Made by a program: the position numbers and the translations under genes | Assembly: GCA_963782965.1 (NCBI GenBank) | Contig: CAWALV010000006.1 | Span: 1,116,001-1,180,000 of the forward strand | Direction: 5' to 3' | Origin: CAWALV01 sp963782965 | GTDB taxonomy: Bacteria; Actinomycetota; Actinomycetes; Acidothermales; Acidothermaceae | DNA length: 64,000 nucleotides | The notes under the pieces: model-generated | The model's input: only the letters and a program-made list of their open reading frames with translations | The model's database searches: none | What the model was told of the DNA's origin: nothing | In this document: positions 62,898-64,000 of the stretch, piece by piece | Position numbering within the stretch: the stretch's first letter is position 1 | How the letters are laid out: each line of letters begins with the position of its first letter

Positions 62898-63711
62898 CGA
62901 AGGCGGCCTTGCGGGCCGCGCGCCGCAACGCCGCCAACACCGGCCGGCCGGCCACCACCACGAGAGCGGCGTTCGCCGCCGCGCGTGGGATGTCCCAGCC
63001 CAGCGACGTCGTCAGGTAGAACGCGGTGAAGTGATGCAACTCCGTGAGCGGGCTCGCGCCGGCGACGTAGGAGATCTGTGGGGAGAGGCCGGCGGTCTGC
63101 ACCGGCCAGAACCACAGGTCGGTGACCGCGCCGTAGAGCAGCCCGGCGACCGCACCGTAGGTCGCGAGCAACCATATTTCGGCGCGTCCTCGGGCGCGGG
63201 GCAGGCAGCCTGCGAGCAGGCCGACCCACGCCGCAGCGAGCATCTGGAACGGCAGCCAGGGCCCGACGCCACCCGTCAGCAACGCGCTGCCGAGCAGCGT
63301 GACCGCGCCCAGAGCGAAGCCGAACCCACGGCCCAGCACTCGACCCGCGGGCATCAAGAGGAAGAAGACCGGCGAGGCGCCCGTGACGTCGCCGCCGACG
63401 GCGCGTAATGCTGCGCCGCATGCCGCGAGGACACCGAGCATCGCGATCGCCTTCGCGTCGATGCCACCTTCGGAGAGTTCGGCGAAGACGACCAGCAGGA
63501 GCAAGGCGAGCACGGCGACGAATATCCACGGGGCGTCGGCGCCGTGCGGGGTAGCGGGCGAGGATGCCGGGGACGACGCGACGAACGGCCAGCCGAACGC
63601 GACGACCCCGACGGCGCTGACGACCGCCAATGCCGTCGCCGAGCGGGGTCGAAGCCGGATCGCCCGCGAGTTCAGGCCGGCGCTCGCGGCGGCGGCTGCG
63701 TTCGCGGTCAC
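62374..63711 (-). CDS. ECF-type transporter S component (cobalamin/cobalt group), C-terminus uncertain
   Basis: The N-terminal 290 residues are a typical membrane S component: LAVVSAVGVVAFGWPFVASS, LSEGGIDAKAIAMLGVLAAC, MPAGRVLGRGFGFALGAVTL, GGVGPWLPFQMLAAAWVGLL and LLYGAVTDLWFWPVQTAGLS. Family proteins end soon after RPVLAALRRAARKAAF. Here the frame stays open for about 170 more Arg-rich residues, reaching TGA 62374, 524 bp inside cobU. That tail looks like an out-of-frame read of cobU, so the natural stop is probably lost. GTG 63711 overlaps the ATPase stop (GTGA). Confidence 0.78.
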   Translation of the reverse strand: MTANAAAAASAGLNSRAIRLRPRSATALAVVSAVGVVAFGWPFVASSPASSPATPHGADAPWIFVAVLALLLLVVFAELSEGGIDAKAIAMLGVLAACGAALRAVGGDVTGASPVFFLLMPAGRVLGRGFGFALGAVTLLGSALLTGGVGPWLPFQMLAAAWVGLLAGCLPRARGRAEIWLLATYGAVAGLLYGAVTDLWFWPVQTAGLSPQISYVAGASPLTELHHFTAFYLTTSLGWDIPRAAANAALVVVAGRPVLAALRRAARKAAFGAVATFADDALAGARFTPAAATEPGVGARRREVGQVRHRRTAAERRTDRVLRRYLSDRRRPRMGGARRNTSSPPPGVLVDGRNDRPRSSPEDSYRDGSPFAHRLRVGVVVARDGRRRAVVGRRPRRSTNRRCCVGRAGRRARRCLAQDERAGRSGEQRSGVRRRSRTRERTPVP

Positions 63712-64000
63712 CGCGCGCTGCCTTCGAGTTCGGTGCGTACCTGCGTGACCGTGAGCCACGGCAGCGGATGCAGGATCTTCGCAACTTGGGGTGCGAACGC
63801 CGGCGATGCCGTCACGACCTCCGCGGTCGGGCCGTCGGCCACCACCTCGCCGTCCGCCAAGACGATGGTGCGGATCGCGAGGTCGGCCGCGAGCTCGACA
63901 TCGTGGGTGGCGACGACGATCGCGATACCGGCCGCGGCCCGATCCCGCAGCACCTCGATCAGCCGCTGCTTCGCCGGGTAGTCCAGGCCGCGCGTGGGTT
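63708..64000 (-). CDS. ECF transporter ATP-binding protein, C-terminal part (cut by window edge)
   Basis: The visible 96 residues begin PTRGLDYPAKQRLIEVLRDR, the D-loop after Walker B of an ABC ATPase. They continue with VVATHDVELAADLA, which carries the switch His, and VLADGEVVADGPTAEVV, typical of the ECF A components (CbiO-like). It overlaps the S component start by 4 bases. Together they should import a cobalamin precursor or cobalt. The rest of the gene lies beyond 64000. Confidence 0.85.
   Translation of the reverse strand, partial: PTRGLDYPAKQRLIEVLRDRAAAGIAIVVATHDVELAADLAIRTIVLADGEVVADGPTAEVVTASPAFAPQVAKILHPLPWLTVTQVRTELEGSAR

Noticed and set aside
62768..63784. 338-residue minus-strand frame overlapping the ECF S component
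   Set aside because: Arg-rich frame without family motifs; the S component in the alternative frame is strongly supported.
1..64000. tRNA, rRNA, riboswitch (including a cobalamin riboswitch before the cob genes)
   Set aside because: No cloverleaf, rRNA segment or B12-box-like sequence was recognised by eye; the cob genes' promoter probably lies beyond the right edge.

Overview
The window is high-GC DNA with dense, mostly single-copy bacterial genes, many GTG/TTG starts and many 1-4 base start/stop overlaps (ATGA, GTGA, TTGA). The gene content and order point to an actinomycete (Actinomycetota). The right half carries panB, nadE, glnA2-glnE, glnA1, an RDD protein, a DUF4191-type protein, lipA-lipB, a TIGR01777 epimerase, sucB, lpd, pepA, gcvT and cobS-cobT-cobU. 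From memory this matches, with insertions, the order of the Mycobacterium tuberculosis Rv2225-Rv2207 region. The left half is more accessory (sugar uptake, zinc uptake, secreted proteins). I would guess a soil or plant-associated relative of Frankiales/Jatrophihabitans-like lineages, but the genus cannot be fixed from sequence reading alone.

Layout. 1-2.4 kb: a truncated GH65 disaccharide phosphorylase divergent from beta-phosphoglucomutase and an HTH-PNPOx fusion. 2.4-6.4 kb: a zinc/manganese-type ABC transporter (two permeases, one frameshifted, ATPase, lipoprotein) divergent from a Fur/Zur regulator, with a candidate operator between them. 6.6-17 kb: an L-arabinose locus (binding protein, ATPase, permease, araA), a LacI regulator, a secreted aldose 1-epimerase, a three-gene lipoprotein/membrane cassette, a decayed cyclic-nucleotide-binding gene and an orphan family-1 sugar-binding lipoprotein. 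17-26 kb: a secreted 480-residue protein, a 1269-residue double-cyclase/ATPase/TPR regulator divergent from an MFS transporter fused to a cyclic-nucleotide-binding domain, an MBL-fold hydrolase and a gluconolactonase-like protein. 26-32 kb: an S53 protease, a siderophore-interacting flavoprotein, a PEBP protein, a small hydrolase and a Lys/Ala histone-like repeat protein. 31-43 kb: pantothenate, NAD and glutamine synthesis, with a GlnR-type site in front of glnA1. 43-57.5 kb: lipoate synthesis, MMPL transporter, protein kinase, CPBP protease, 2-oxoacid dehydrogenase E2/E3, aminopeptidase, GcvT and a shikimate-kinase-like protein. 57.5-64 kb: a LuxR HTH remnant, a lipoprotein, a DUF222/HNH (13E12-type) gene and a cobalamin cluster (cobS, cobT, cobU, an ECF S component and an ECF ATPase cut by the window end).

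How the genes work together. Lipoyl synthesis (lipA/lipB) sits near its clients sucB, lpd and gcvT. The two glutamine synthetases flank their adenylyltransferase. The arabinose transporter and isomerase share LacI-like sites with the regulator and the mutarotase. The cyclase and the cNBD-fused transporter share one 171-bp divergent promoter region and may form a cyclic-nucleotide signalling unit. Several genes look broken by single-base indels (metal permease near 3.6 kb, cobT near 62.08 kb, possibly the ECF S component end). These could be real pseudogenes or sequencing errors in GC-rich runs. No tRNA, rRNA, CRISPR array, IS element or prophage was recognised.
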